Notes under the pieces: generated by a model
What the model was told of the DNA's origin: nothing
The model's input: only the letters and a program-made list of their open reading frames with translations
The model's database searches: none
Source: Delphinapterus leucas
Taxonomy: Eukaryota > Chordata > Mammalia > Artiodactyla > Monodontidae
Length of the DNA: 64,000 nt
Assembly: GCF_002288925.2 (NCBI RefSeq)
Contig: NW_022098049.1
Coordinates: 1,949,227 to 2,013,226 of the forward strand
Reading direction: 5' to 3'
Part shown: in pieces, positions 58,401 through 64,000 of the stretch
How positions within the stretch are numbered: the first letter of the stretch is position 1
Layout of the letters: each line of letters opens with the position of its first letter
Program-made: the position numbers and the translations under genes

Positions 58401-60752
58401 AAAATTTTTTTATTTCTGGCTGCATTGGGTCTTTGTTGCTGTGCATGGGCTTTCTCTAGTTGCAGCGAGCAGGGGCTACTCTTCGTTGCAGAGCACAGGC
58501 TCTAGGCGCGCAGGCTTCAGTAGTTGTGGCTCACGGGCTCTGGAGCGCAGGTTCAGTAGCTGTGGCACACGGGCTTAGTTGCTCTGCAGCATGTGGGATC
58601 TTCCCAGATGAGGGATTGAACCTGTGTCCCCTGCATTGGCAGGAAGATTCTCAACCACTGTGACCTCAGGAAAGTCCCCCATCCTCCCTTTTATTCAGAG
58701 TAAAACACACTGAGGCTGAATGAAGTCAGTTACACACTATTATTAATTCAAACGTAACTGCATTTGTGATGGTTCCACCATCACATCAAAATTTCTTGGT
58801 TCTATTTCTAAAAGAGTTGCTTGGGTATCACTGCCCCCCTGTTAATTAGTAATATCATTAATTAATAATCGTTTCCCTCCTTAGCCTGATTCATCATTGT
58901 GGAGAAAGCTAGCAACCACTGTTTTTCTGTTCTCCCTGAAGTACTGTGTAACCCAACAACAGCCTATATACTGAACCCATAATTTTCCTTTGCACTTTAT
59001 TGCTCTCCAGTCACATACTCTATTAGATTATCAGCCAATCCCGACTTCTTGAACAATAACTGAATAACTGCAAACCTCCATCCAATGTTCATCATCCTAC
59101 TGGGAAATGATCAAGCAAAATTGGCTTTCAAACGCAAGAGCGCATATGGGGATGGCTTTAAATACCCCATTCTGATAAGAGTACGAGGGAAAAGCTGTGA
59201 ACAAGGGTGAGACTAAGAAGGGAAGTGCTGGTAAGGCAAAACACCTGGTCCCACACCAAATAGGCAGGGAACACAGATCTTCCAACCCAAACTCCTGGTT
59301 TTACACTTGGGGAAACCAAGAGGACTTGAATGGGGCCTGAATTTATGAGCAGTTACCATTTACCAAATAAATTCTAATGACAAGTGATTTTGGGATTTTA
59401 CTTTATAAGTATACAGCATACCACACCTGGCGAAGTATTATCTCATTCCACTCTCACAATAAACCTGTGAGCCAGCAAACATTATTTTTTCTCAAATGAC
59501 AAATAAGGAACTGACACTTTGAAAGGCAACCGATAAAGCCAACGCTGGAACGCAAGGGTCCTATCTCACACCCGTGGCTTTTTAATGCGGTACCCCATGA
59601 CTTTGAAAGCCCATTCCCCGCTTTTAGTCTACACGATCAAGTACTAAAGGTCACTCTGAAAGACTGCATGTGGCAAGGAGAAAATGTAAGTGAAATAAAA
59701 CAAACATACAATTCAGTAATTTCTGAGTGCCTGACATCTGTAAGTACAAGGGTTTTAAGGAAAAATGAGACAATACGTGTCAAGGAACCCTGCCCAGTGC
59801 CTGGAACACTACCTGATAGAAAGGAATTATTATTGGTGAGATGAGATTTACACACGTGAAAGAATACCAGGTTAATACTCTACTTATTCAAAATATTCAC
59901 GGAGTTCCCACTATGAACAAAAACTGCCAGGCACTGTGGAGGACATAAAGTTAAGCACGCACGCTCCTGTGATCATTAAGCATTCTGGGTCTAAGAGTTT
60001 TATGAGATACTGACAATTGCTTTAACAGGTAAAAGAGGGAAAAGGAGTCAAAACAAAAATATGTGGTTGGAAGGGGGAATCAGAAAAGACTTCTTGGAGA
60101 AGGTGGCATTTAAGGTGCGCCTTGAGAAATGTCTATAATTGAACGATTGTGACCATCTGAACGGGGTTAACATGGGCAGGGGGAACTCAGTGAACAAGGG
60201 CAGGCCCGTGGGTGGGACGTCACGGTTCAGGGAGCAGACAACACTGAGGTCTGAAAAGTGGGCGGGGGCTGGATTTCTGGGGGCCCTGACTGCCCGGCAG
60301 CAGAAGCAGTGAAGCTCCACGGGAGCTACTACAGATTTTAGAGCAGGGGCGTGAGGCCAGCGAGCCTCCGGGAGGCAGGCCGAACGCCAGGTGCGAGTTG
60401 ATGGCCGACGGCGCGGGGGTTCCCTCGGGGGCAGAGGGGGCCGGGCCCAGCCGGCTGCGGCTCGAGTAGGGGAAGGGACACCAGGGAGTCCGCGTGGACG
60501 CAGGACTCGTGCCGGGAGGGTTTGGGTTCGGGGGTAGGCCACGCGGCCTTGGGGCGTCTGAAGCGCTGTCGGGCCGGGACCCGGGAGCGCGAGGCCCGGG
60601 GGCTGGGATGAGGCCGAGAGGCCCCGCTTTCTCACCTGCGGCTCGCAGAGCTTGGCGCGGTAGGACGTAAGCGGTCCAGTCCGCCTCTCCCGCCTCTCCT
60701 CGAACACCGAGTCCTCGAACTCGCCGCCAAGCAACCAGCAGCCGGTTTCCAT
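37256..60752 (-). CDS. C8orf76: C8orf76 orthologue, six coding exons joined
   Basis: Recognised from the protein, which starts [19 protein letters not shown] and ends [15 protein letters not shown]. Joining 60752-60636, 57670-57575, 56862-56719, 52277-51820, 41709-41577 and 37453-37256 (minus strand) gives 1146 nt, 381 aa plus stop; human is about 380. All splice sites are GT-AG and phases fit (0, 0, 0, 2, 0). It is an uncharacterised vertebrate protein of largely helical character. Segments at about 60-80, 95-117 and 163-177 ([15 protein letters not shown]) look like TPR helices, suggesting a protein-binding scaffold; this is inference. No signal peptide or membrane segment is visible. The ATG has G at -3 and G at +4. 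No disabling mutation was seen. Intron 4 contains a near-full-length antisense L1. In human it neighbours ZHX1, which is not in this window. Confidence 0.95.
38718..38928 (+). mobile_element. CHR-type SINE (short form), sense
   Basis: 'ggggcttccctggtggtgcagtgg' to 'cccacgtaccgc' plus A15. It lies in C8orf76 intron 5, antisense to the gene. The duplication is not clear. Confidence 0.9.
38985..39945 (+). mobile_element. Ancient L1M fragments, sense, split by a SINE
   Basis: 'ctgcagaagtctttggccaaat', 'ctcatatgctgctggagggtat' and 'tttaacccagtgattctacttccag' follow late L1 ORF2 and 3'UTR of old L1 families. The SINE at 39502-39630 separates two parts. Confidence 0.6.
39502..39630 (-). mobile_element. 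Short CHR-type SINE, antisense
   Basis: 'tttttggccacaccgcgtgac' to 'ggactgccagggaattcc'. The duplication CAGAACCAACCTTTCT / CAGAACCAATCTTTCT is at 39486-39501 and 39631-39646. Confidence 0.9.
39956..40558 (+). mobile_element. L1M 3' fragment with expanded (TG)n(CA)n tract
   Basis: 'tttggcagttcctcaaaaagttaaacacag' through 'tgaattgtacactcaacagcaattaagatggc' is a typical L1M end of ORF2 plus 3'UTR with a terminal A-tract. Confidence 0.75.
40172..40206. repeat. (TG)n(CA)n palindromic microsatellite
   Basis: About 19 nt of GT repeats run straight into 16 nt of CA repeats, so the tract is self-complementary. It sits where L1 normally has a 'tatatatacaca' stretch, so it probably grew from that seed. 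Confidence 0.85.
41125..41260 (+). mobile_element. MIR fragment, sense
   Basis: 'ctagttctgccacttaaaatctgaccttagggcaagtcacag' is the MIR CORE region. Confidence 0.6.
41577..41709 (-). CDS. C8orf76: C8orf76 exon 5 (residues 272-316)
   Basis: This 133-bp exon, with acceptor 'tgtttttcag' and donor GTGAGT, encodes [20 protein letters not shown] through [14 protein letters not shown]. It lies 10.1 kb from exon 4 because of the L1 in the intron. Confidence 0.95.
43655..43850 (-). mobile_element. MIR SINE, antisense
   Basis: 'taagtgcttcagatactttaaacc' and 'gatgaggaaactggagatcgg' match antisense MIR. Confidence 0.6.
44078..44255 (+). mobile_element. MIR SINE, sense
   Basis: 'ggctctggagtcaaagatctggg', 'gcgccaccttgggcatgatt' and 'ggttaaaatgaaataatgtatac' cover most of a MIR. 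Confidence 0.6.
44961..46176 (+). promoter_or_regulatory. L1 5'UTR / internal promoter region
   Basis: It begins just after the target-site duplication and runs to the ORF1 ATG. The first 450 bp are GC-richer. An (AT)n tract at about 45429-45446 is followed by a T-rich stretch with (TTTTA)n (to about 45670), then a purine/C-rich leader. Promoter activity is inferred from L1 biology. Confidence 0.65.
46177..47070 (+). CDS. L1 ORF1 protein (RNA-binding chaperone), intact frame
   Basis: A 297-aa protein opening [20 protein letters not shown]. Residues about 33-125 form a heptad-rich coiled coil ([20 protein letters not shown] to [11 protein letters not shown]), the trimerisation segment. Residues 131-222 form the RRM-like domain (start [12 protein letters not shown]), and 223-297 the C-terminal domain ([18 protein letters not shown]). 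In L1 biology ORF1p coats the element RNA and acts as a nucleic-acid chaperone. It is followed 58 bp later by ORF2. There is no stop or frameshift, unlike ORF2. Human ORF1p is about 338 aa, so this is a shorter but normal-looking form. Whether it is expressed is unknown. Confidence 0.9.
   Translation: MRRQKNTQQMKEQDKNPPDLTNEEEIGSLPEKEFRIMIVKMIQNLGNRIDKMQETFNKDLEELKMKQTTMNNTINEMKKTLDGINSRITEAEERISDLEDKIVEITTAEQNKEKRMKRTEDSLRDLWDNIKRTNIRIIGVPEEEEKKKGTEKIFEEIIVENFANTGKEIVNQVQEAQRVPYRINPRRKTPRHILIQLSKIKYKENILKAAREKQQITHKGIPIRLTADLSAETLQARRDRQDIFKVMKEKNLQPRLLYPARISFRFDGEIKTFTDKQKLREFSTTKPALQQTLKELL
47129..51134 (+). pseudogene. L1 ORF2 (endonuclease-reverse transcriptase), disrupted
   Basis: The endonuclease part opens [16 protein letters not shown] with LQETHF, but a frame break follows at about 47700-47737. 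Further lesions: a stop near 48298, a small deletion and frame break near 48620, another frameshift near 49530, the SINE insertion at 49676-49892, and stops after 50373. The reverse-transcriptase block (48703-49533) keeps [10 protein letters not shown] and [11 protein letters not shown], but the active-site FADD is FEDD (49195-49206). The endonuclease D of the GDFNTPL motif is E (GEFNTPL, residue 144). The C-terminal Cys/His segment [19 protein letters not shown] is in the last open part (50667-51134). The element cannot mobilise itself. Confidence 0.92.
49676..49892 (-). mobile_element. CHR-type SINE inside L1 ORF2, antisense
   Basis: Poly-T, an unusual 'gccgcctatatagtttttg' segment, then the usual body ending 'gccaccagggaagccc'. 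The exact duplication GCCACAGCAATCTT is at 49662-49675 and 49893-49906. It dates the L1 as older than this SINE's activity. Confidence 0.94.
51135..51517 (+). other. L1 3'UTR and (TA)n tail
   Basis: From the ORF2 stop to 'actccaataaagatgttaaaa', followed by (TA)n at the junction with the right target-site duplication. The AATAAA at about 51487 is the element's own poly(A) signal. Confidence 0.8.
51820..52277 (-). CDS. C8orf76: C8orf76 exon 4 (residues 120-271 plus two bases)
   Basis: This 458-bp exon lies between TTTTCTCCTTAG and GTAAGC and is the largest. It encodes [20 protein letters not shown] through [10 protein letters not shown], with a polar, low-complexity middle. It ends in phase 2 (AG), completed to Arg by exon 5. 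Confidence 0.95.
53106..53298 (+). mobile_element. CHR-type SINE (short form), sense
   Basis: 'ggggcttccctggtggcacagtgg' to 'gtccgcgtaccgc' plus an A-tract. The duplication AACTACCCAGCA / AACTACTCAGCA is at 53094-53105 and 53299-53310. It carries a small internal deletion before 'gctccgcaac'. Confidence 0.91.
53848..54060 (-). mobile_element. MIR SINE, antisense
   Basis: 'acagagtgcttaccatatgccagacac', 'tcatttaatcctcatgacaatcc' and 'cacacagctagtaagtagcagagc' cover nearly a whole MIR in reverse. Confidence 0.8.
54361..54656 (+). mobile_element. CHR-type SINE (long form) with a fold-back 3' end
   Basis: Head 'gcttccctggtggcgcagtgg'; the duplication AAGAAATAAGTTCC is at 54347-54360 and 54657-54670. 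Near the end, ATTTTGGCTGC and GCAGCCAAAAT surround 'attg', a perfect 11-bp inverted repeat absent from sibling copies. Confidence 0.92.
56168..56460 (+). mobile_element. CHR-type SINE (long form), diverged, sense
   Basis: 'cttccacggtggtccagtgc' to 'acccgacacagcc' and A26. The duplication AAAACCTTTGCAAGTGAGA (to 56167 and 56461-56479) is preserved although the body is diverged. Confidence 0.9.
56719..56862 (-). CDS. C8orf76: C8orf76 exon 3 (residues 72-119)
   Basis: This 144-bp, phase 0/0 exon encodes [20 protein letters not shown] to [13 protein letters not shown]. The acceptor is TTGCCAG and the donor GTGAGT. It holds the clearest TPR-like helix pair ([19 protein letters not shown]). Confidence 0.95.
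57085..57215 (+). mobile_element. MIR fragment, sense
   Basis: 'ccagaatttgaatcctgggtttgccactaacttgctgtataac' is a MIR tRNA-like/CORE segment, in C8orf76 intron 2. Confidence 0.6.
57575..57670 (-). CDS. C8orf76: C8orf76 exon 2 (residues 40-71)
   Basis: This 96-bp, phase 0/0 exon encodes [20 protein letters not shown] and then [12 protein letters not shown]. The acceptor is TTTCTAG and the donor GTAGAA. Too short to stand out as an open frame, but it matches the family between exons 1 and 3. Confidence 0.93.
58383..58679 (-). mobile_element. CHR-type SINE (long form), antisense
   Basis: 'ttttttatttctggctgcattgg' to 'tgacctcaggaaagtcccc'. The duplication CATCCTCCC is at 58374-58382 and 58680-58688. 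Confidence 0.9.
59405..59545 (-). mobile_element. MIR-like fragment, antisense
   Basis: 'gtattatctcattccactctcacaataaacctgtg' and 'acaaataaggaactgacac' resemble antisense MIR. Confidence 0.45.
60636..60752 (-). CDS. C8orf76: C8orf76 exon 1 (residues 1-39)
   Basis: The ATG is at 60752-60750 in a strong context; the exon ends ...CTCTGCGAGCCGCAG before GTGAG. The frame is open further upstream but without another ATG. It sits in the GC-rich promoter block. Confidence 0.95.
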
Positions 60753-60853
60753 TGCGCGCCCAGGACAGGAGCATCGAGAGGAGGCGGTGCCTAGAGCGGC
60801 GCCCACGTGCGGGCCAACGCGGAAGGGGCGGGGCCGTCGAGGCCCAGCGAGCG

Positions 60854-60872
60854 GAATGCTGGGACTTGTAGT
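60854..60872 (-). promoter_or_regulatory. ZNF143/THAP11-type (SBS) site
   Basis: The gene strand reads ACTACAAGTCCCAGCATTC, very close to the established ACTACAATTCCCAGAATGC element bound by ZNF143 and THAP11/HCFC1. It lies about 100 bp upstream of the C8orf76 ATG. Confidence 0.8.
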
Positions 60873-61071
60873 CTTTGGACGGGAGCCAGACCGGGACTTG
60901 GCCCACGGCAAGTTGGGAGTCGTTGAGCTGAGATTTTATCTGGTTCACGACGCGAGGACAGAACTTGACTTCTCTGTTTCTGGAGATGGACAGAGCGATC
61001 CTTACGTGCACGCATCAAAAAGCACTAGCCTCAGGGTAGCTGTTCAAAACTGGTAGGTACCAGTTTTTCAC

Positions 61072-61240
61072 TATTGACCATACTCCTAGCACTGTGTTAA
61101 GCACTTTTTTTTTTTCTTCCATTTTACTGTATCCTTTCCTAACAACCTCTGAACGGCACGATGATTCTCATTAAAAACTGGGGCTTAGAGAGGTTACGTA
61201 TCTTGCTCAGGATCAAGTATTACGTGGCAAAGAGCTGGGA
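61072..61240 (-). mobile_element. MIR SINE, antisense
   Basis: 'ctagcactgtgttaagcac', 'ccattttactgtatcc' and 'gcttagagaggttacgtatcttgctc' follow antisense MIR. Confidence 0.6.
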
Positions 61241-61977
61241 AAAAAAGAATTGAGTCAGTAATACCCCCGTGTCTCCATAGAAGAGACACACCAATGATAA
61301 AGACCAGGGTACAGTAATTCACGCACTTGTAAAACAGAGGACATGGAGATTTACTCTGGGGACTCCATCAGGGAGCATTAATTCTGCCTAGAAAAACACT
61401 AAATCCCAGAATTCTAACACCAACATTTACTAGAATTCTTATACCTTCAAGATGTTCCTTGAGACAAAAAGGTAGAGATTGTTGACAAAATACCGGCCAG
61501 TATTCCACAGCACAGTATTACTGTGCTATACTACACAGAAGGTAATAGACATGGAGGTTTTCTCTGGTTTTCCTCCTGTTTCTCCTCACTGTCACCAGCT
61601 CCTCTTCCACCAACTGTCTTCCAGGATTCTTTCCTCAACCCAAATTTCTACTCCACACATTCACCCTAGGGGAACCTAATTCCCTCCCCGATTTTTCAGA
61701 ATCCGTCTCTCTGCTGATGACTCCCCAAATCTAGAAGCAGCTCATATATCCTTGGTGGAAAGCTCCACCAGAACAGCCTCCAGACATTAACTACTGATGA
61801 ATCCATCCATAGAAAAGTCATTAAGAAAAAGTTCTTAGGAAAAATTTAGAACTTATAGAAAAGTGAAGGAAAAAAGGTATCCATAATATTGTCACCGAGA
61901 AGCAATGACGTCTAAAGAAGGTAAACCTATTTGCCCTAATTCTAATATGCCCTTGTCCTACCAAAAGGCAATACAGC

Positions 61978-62135
61978 ATAGTGTCAAAGGGCCTCAAGCA
62001 CCAGATTTGTCTGGATTCGTGGTCCTGGTTCAGTTATTCGCCCACTGTGTGACCTGATCCGTGAAGTGGGCATTGATTAAAATAATGCATGTAAGGTGCC
62101 TGTCAGCAAGTGAGTAGTGCATGTTCATTCAAAAT
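61978..62135 (+). mobile_element. MIR SINE, sense
   Basis: 'tcaagcaccagatttgtctgg', 'cccactgtgtgacctgatcc' and 'aaaataatgcatgtaaggtgcctg' match sense MIR. Confidence 0.6.
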
Positions 62136-63249
62136 TCCTGTTCCAAGTGCAAAGAGAAAAGCAAAGGCAGGCAGGGAGATTTTTTTCAGCTTCCTCTTTT
62201 TGAAGGCTCCTTGGTTTTGGAACTTCCACCCTCTCTTGTTCTGAGGTGCCCCCAGGTCTGACCTCCTCCTGGCCCAACAACTAACTGAGGTAGATATTTT
62301 CCTGAAATGGTCAGGAAGTCACGGAAGGGCAGTTTACGGGTAAAAGAGAGTTCTTTGCCCTTTGAACTCAGGCTTCCTGAGCTAAGGGGTTTCCAGCTTT
62401 TTTACCACTAAGAACCCTTTTAGTTATTTTCCCCCAGAGTAGTGGAGGATTTGTGTATGCAATAAAACTGCATTTATTAACCAATGCTTGCTTCATTTTC
62501 CTTTACAAAAATAATTGAATCCAAATCCTGTATAACAGCCAATCCAAGCCTCTGCCCAGCCTGAGCCTATCAGCATTGCCTCGCTGTGTGTTAGGATTCT
62601 ATGAAAGTGAAGAAGTAACTGCCAAAGGACCCTGGGAAGCCTGAGGAAAGGTTAAACGTGATTGATATTGAGTCTTTGGCAATAATGAAAACAGCCCAAA
62701 GACCCCTATCACTGTTGAGGACCCGGGGTCTGGGACCCCAGCTTGTAAACCACCACCTCAATTGATAGGTCCTGGAATACTTTTTTAAAAGAGGAGAGCA
62801 CTCTGTAACTGTTAAATACATCTTACATACCTAGGAAATGCCAGGTGTTAGGGAGTAAATGGAAATTCTGTAAGCATCTAAAATGGTATGGATGGTGATA
62901 AAAGTGATAAAAGTTGATTTCTATAGATTTGTATCTATAAAAATCTGAATTTAGATAGAGGGGTGTGATTGAGTTTCCCCAGGCAAGGTAGCTATCACCT
63001 CCTCGAGGCAACCTGCCTTCCTCTTTCCTGTAATTTCCCCATGCTTCTATCCACTGTGGTATTAATCACACCGTGGACTGTTGGAGATTGGAGACTGTGT
63101 CTTTTTCACTCTTGTAACCTCAGCCCCCAGAGAGGGCTTGGCCCAGAGCAGCTCAATCAATGCCTGTTGCATGCGTAGAAATGGCAGAAGGAGCAGACAG
63201 GAGCATTTCTCAGTTGTAAGTCACATGTTCATGTCCTCTCTATGAGTGG

Positions 63250-63356
63250 GGGAGGGGAGAACATTTATTGAGCATCTGTGACGAACTAGGTTGTGCTATG
63301 GGCAACCTATTAGCTTTATTTTAATTAATCCTCACAATCTCTCTCTCTCTCTCTCT
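63250..63356 (-). mobile_element. MIR fragment, antisense, with adjoining (CT)n
   Basis: 'gaacatttattgagcatctgtgacgaactagg' and 'ttaattaatcctcacaatc' are antisense MIR; (CT)n runs from about 63339 to 63356. Confidence 0.55.
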
Positions 63357-63971
63357 GAATTAGACGTTATTACTTCCATTCAAAGAGCTGAAGGCTCTGG
63401 TGCTTTGCTGGTTGCTCAGAAGAGGCTGTGGGGCTGGGAGGTGACAGGGAAGCCAAATAGACATGGATGCGTAGTCTACAGGACTTACAACCACTGGGAT
63501 CTCGGCCTTGGCCTTGGCTGGGAGGCCCTGAGCACATCACTCTTAGGGGTGCTTCCAGGGACAGGACTGTTCTCACTGTACTTAGCAATTGCAGCCCTTC
63601 ACGCCCCTCCCAGCATCGGGCGCCTCTCAATTTCCACCTCTTCCTCTCAAAGGCACTCCCCTGCAGAACACCAAAATATCATCTTTAATCAAAGGTGGGA
63701 AGACTGGTTGTCTTCAGAGCACTTCTGGAATTGCCCAGAAATACAGACCTTCTGTGAGGCAAGAGGGAGCCTGAGGAAGTTCTTATCCAGCCCTCAAGGA
63801 TGGGTGTCTGAGGTTAGCACTTTCCTCCCTGGCCCAAAGGAGATGTTGGAGGTGCTTTGAAAAAGCCTGACACCTTTCTAACTACGCACCCCTTAGCTAG
63901 GCAATCAAAGCCATCTACAACCTGTTGCCAACCTAACCAATACTGTTTCATTATTATTATTTTAGTGTTTT

Positions 63972-64000
63972 AGTTTTTACACCTTTATTGAGGTATAATT
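63972..64000. mobile_element. Edge of an L1M-type fragment, cut by the window end
   Basis: 'tttacacctttattgaggtataatt' is the familiar start of an old L1 block; the remainder lies outside the window. Confidence 0.5.

Larger units (their letters stand above)
60240..60880. promoter_or_regulatory. C8orf76: CpG-rich promoter of C8orf76
   Basis: A GC- and CpG-rich block covers exon 1 and the upstream sequence. It contains a GC box GGGGCGGGGC (60825-60834), an E-box CACGTG (60804-60809) and a ZNF143-type site (60854-60872), with no TATA box seen. This layout is typical of a broadly expressed housekeeping promoter; transcription starts most likely between about 60770 and 60870, on the minus strand. 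Confidence 0.75.
60911..64000. other. Flank upstream of C8orf76, no gene seen
   Basis: Apart from MIR fragments and an L1M edge, this is unique-looking sequence with no exon I can recognise. In human ZHX1 lies further in this direction; none of its exons were identified here. The 189-codon frame at 63291-63860 overlaps a MIR and a CT repeat and has no family resemblance. Confidence 0.5.

Noticed and set aside
6436..58679. Recurring direct repeats (20 SINE copies) as a possible CRISPR-like or satellite array
   Set aside because: The copies are dispersed, in both orientations, each with its own target-site duplication and A-tail. They are retroposons, not an array.
60048..60911. 287-codon minus-strand open frame
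   Set aside because: Only residues from the internal ATG (60752) to the donor at 60636 are real C8orf76 exon 1. The remainder is readthrough in a GC-rich promoter and an intron.
63291..63860. 189-codon plus-strand open frame near the right edge
   Set aside because: It begins in a MIR and a (CT)n tract, has no recognisable domain, no splice logic and no neighbours that support it.
1..64000. A previously undescribed multi-gene system
   Set aside because: Both recognised genes are ordinary conserved mammalian loci in conserved order, and the rest is transposon-derived or unique non-coding sequence. Nothing supports a novel system.

Overview
This is nuclear DNA from a cetacean, probably a toothed whale. 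Two things support that: mammalian gene structure with GT-AG introns, and at least 20 copies of the tRNA-derived CHR-type SINE ('cttccctggtgg...cagtggtt' heads, B-box 'ggttcgagccc'). Many of these SINEs are the ~210-bp form ending 'gtgagaggccc.cgtaccgc' before poly-A, which I associate with Cetacea (recalled knowledge, not searched). There is nothing prokaryotic here, no CRISPR array and no operon. I recognise two protein-coding genes. They are convergent (tail to tail), in the order and orientation I recall for human chromosome 8q24.

FAM83A (+ strand) occupies about 1.46-22.94 kb. Four coding exons (1460-1939, 12213-12380, 13999-14123, 22408-22942) join in phase to 435 codons plus stop. Its introns are full of SINEs and older MaLR LTR, L1M, L2, MIR and Tigger-like remnants. 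The intergenic stretch 23-37 kb holds nested LTRs (MaLR LTRs split by MLT2-type LTRs), L2, SINEs and a 3' L1 fragment at 35.2 kb.

C8orf76 (- strand) runs from a GC-rich promoter near 60.8 kb down to a stop codon at 37256. Six coding exons join to 381 codons plus stop. The promoter has a GC box, a CACGTG E-box and a ZNF143/THAP11-type ACTACAA-TCCCAG site just upstream of the ATG. Intron 4 carries an almost full-length L1 retrotransposon (about 44961-51500), antisense to the gene. It has a recognisable target-site duplication, an intact ORF1, and an ORF2 wrecked by frameshifts, stops, active-site substitutions and a later SINE insertion. The right flank (60.9-64 kb) shows only MIR-type and L1M-type remnants.

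I found no unknown multi-gene system. The most interesting leads are structural and regulatory. A direct L1 repeat pair at 35.2 and 50.8 kb could delete C8orf76 exons 5-6. The L1 5'UTR sits where an antisense promoter would transcribe exons 5-6. A mariner MITE hairpin resembles miRNA-generating loci. Close inverted SINE pairs occur in FAM83A intron 1. A perfect 10-bp inverted repeat with paired TAATCC sites lies upstream of the FAM83A start codon.
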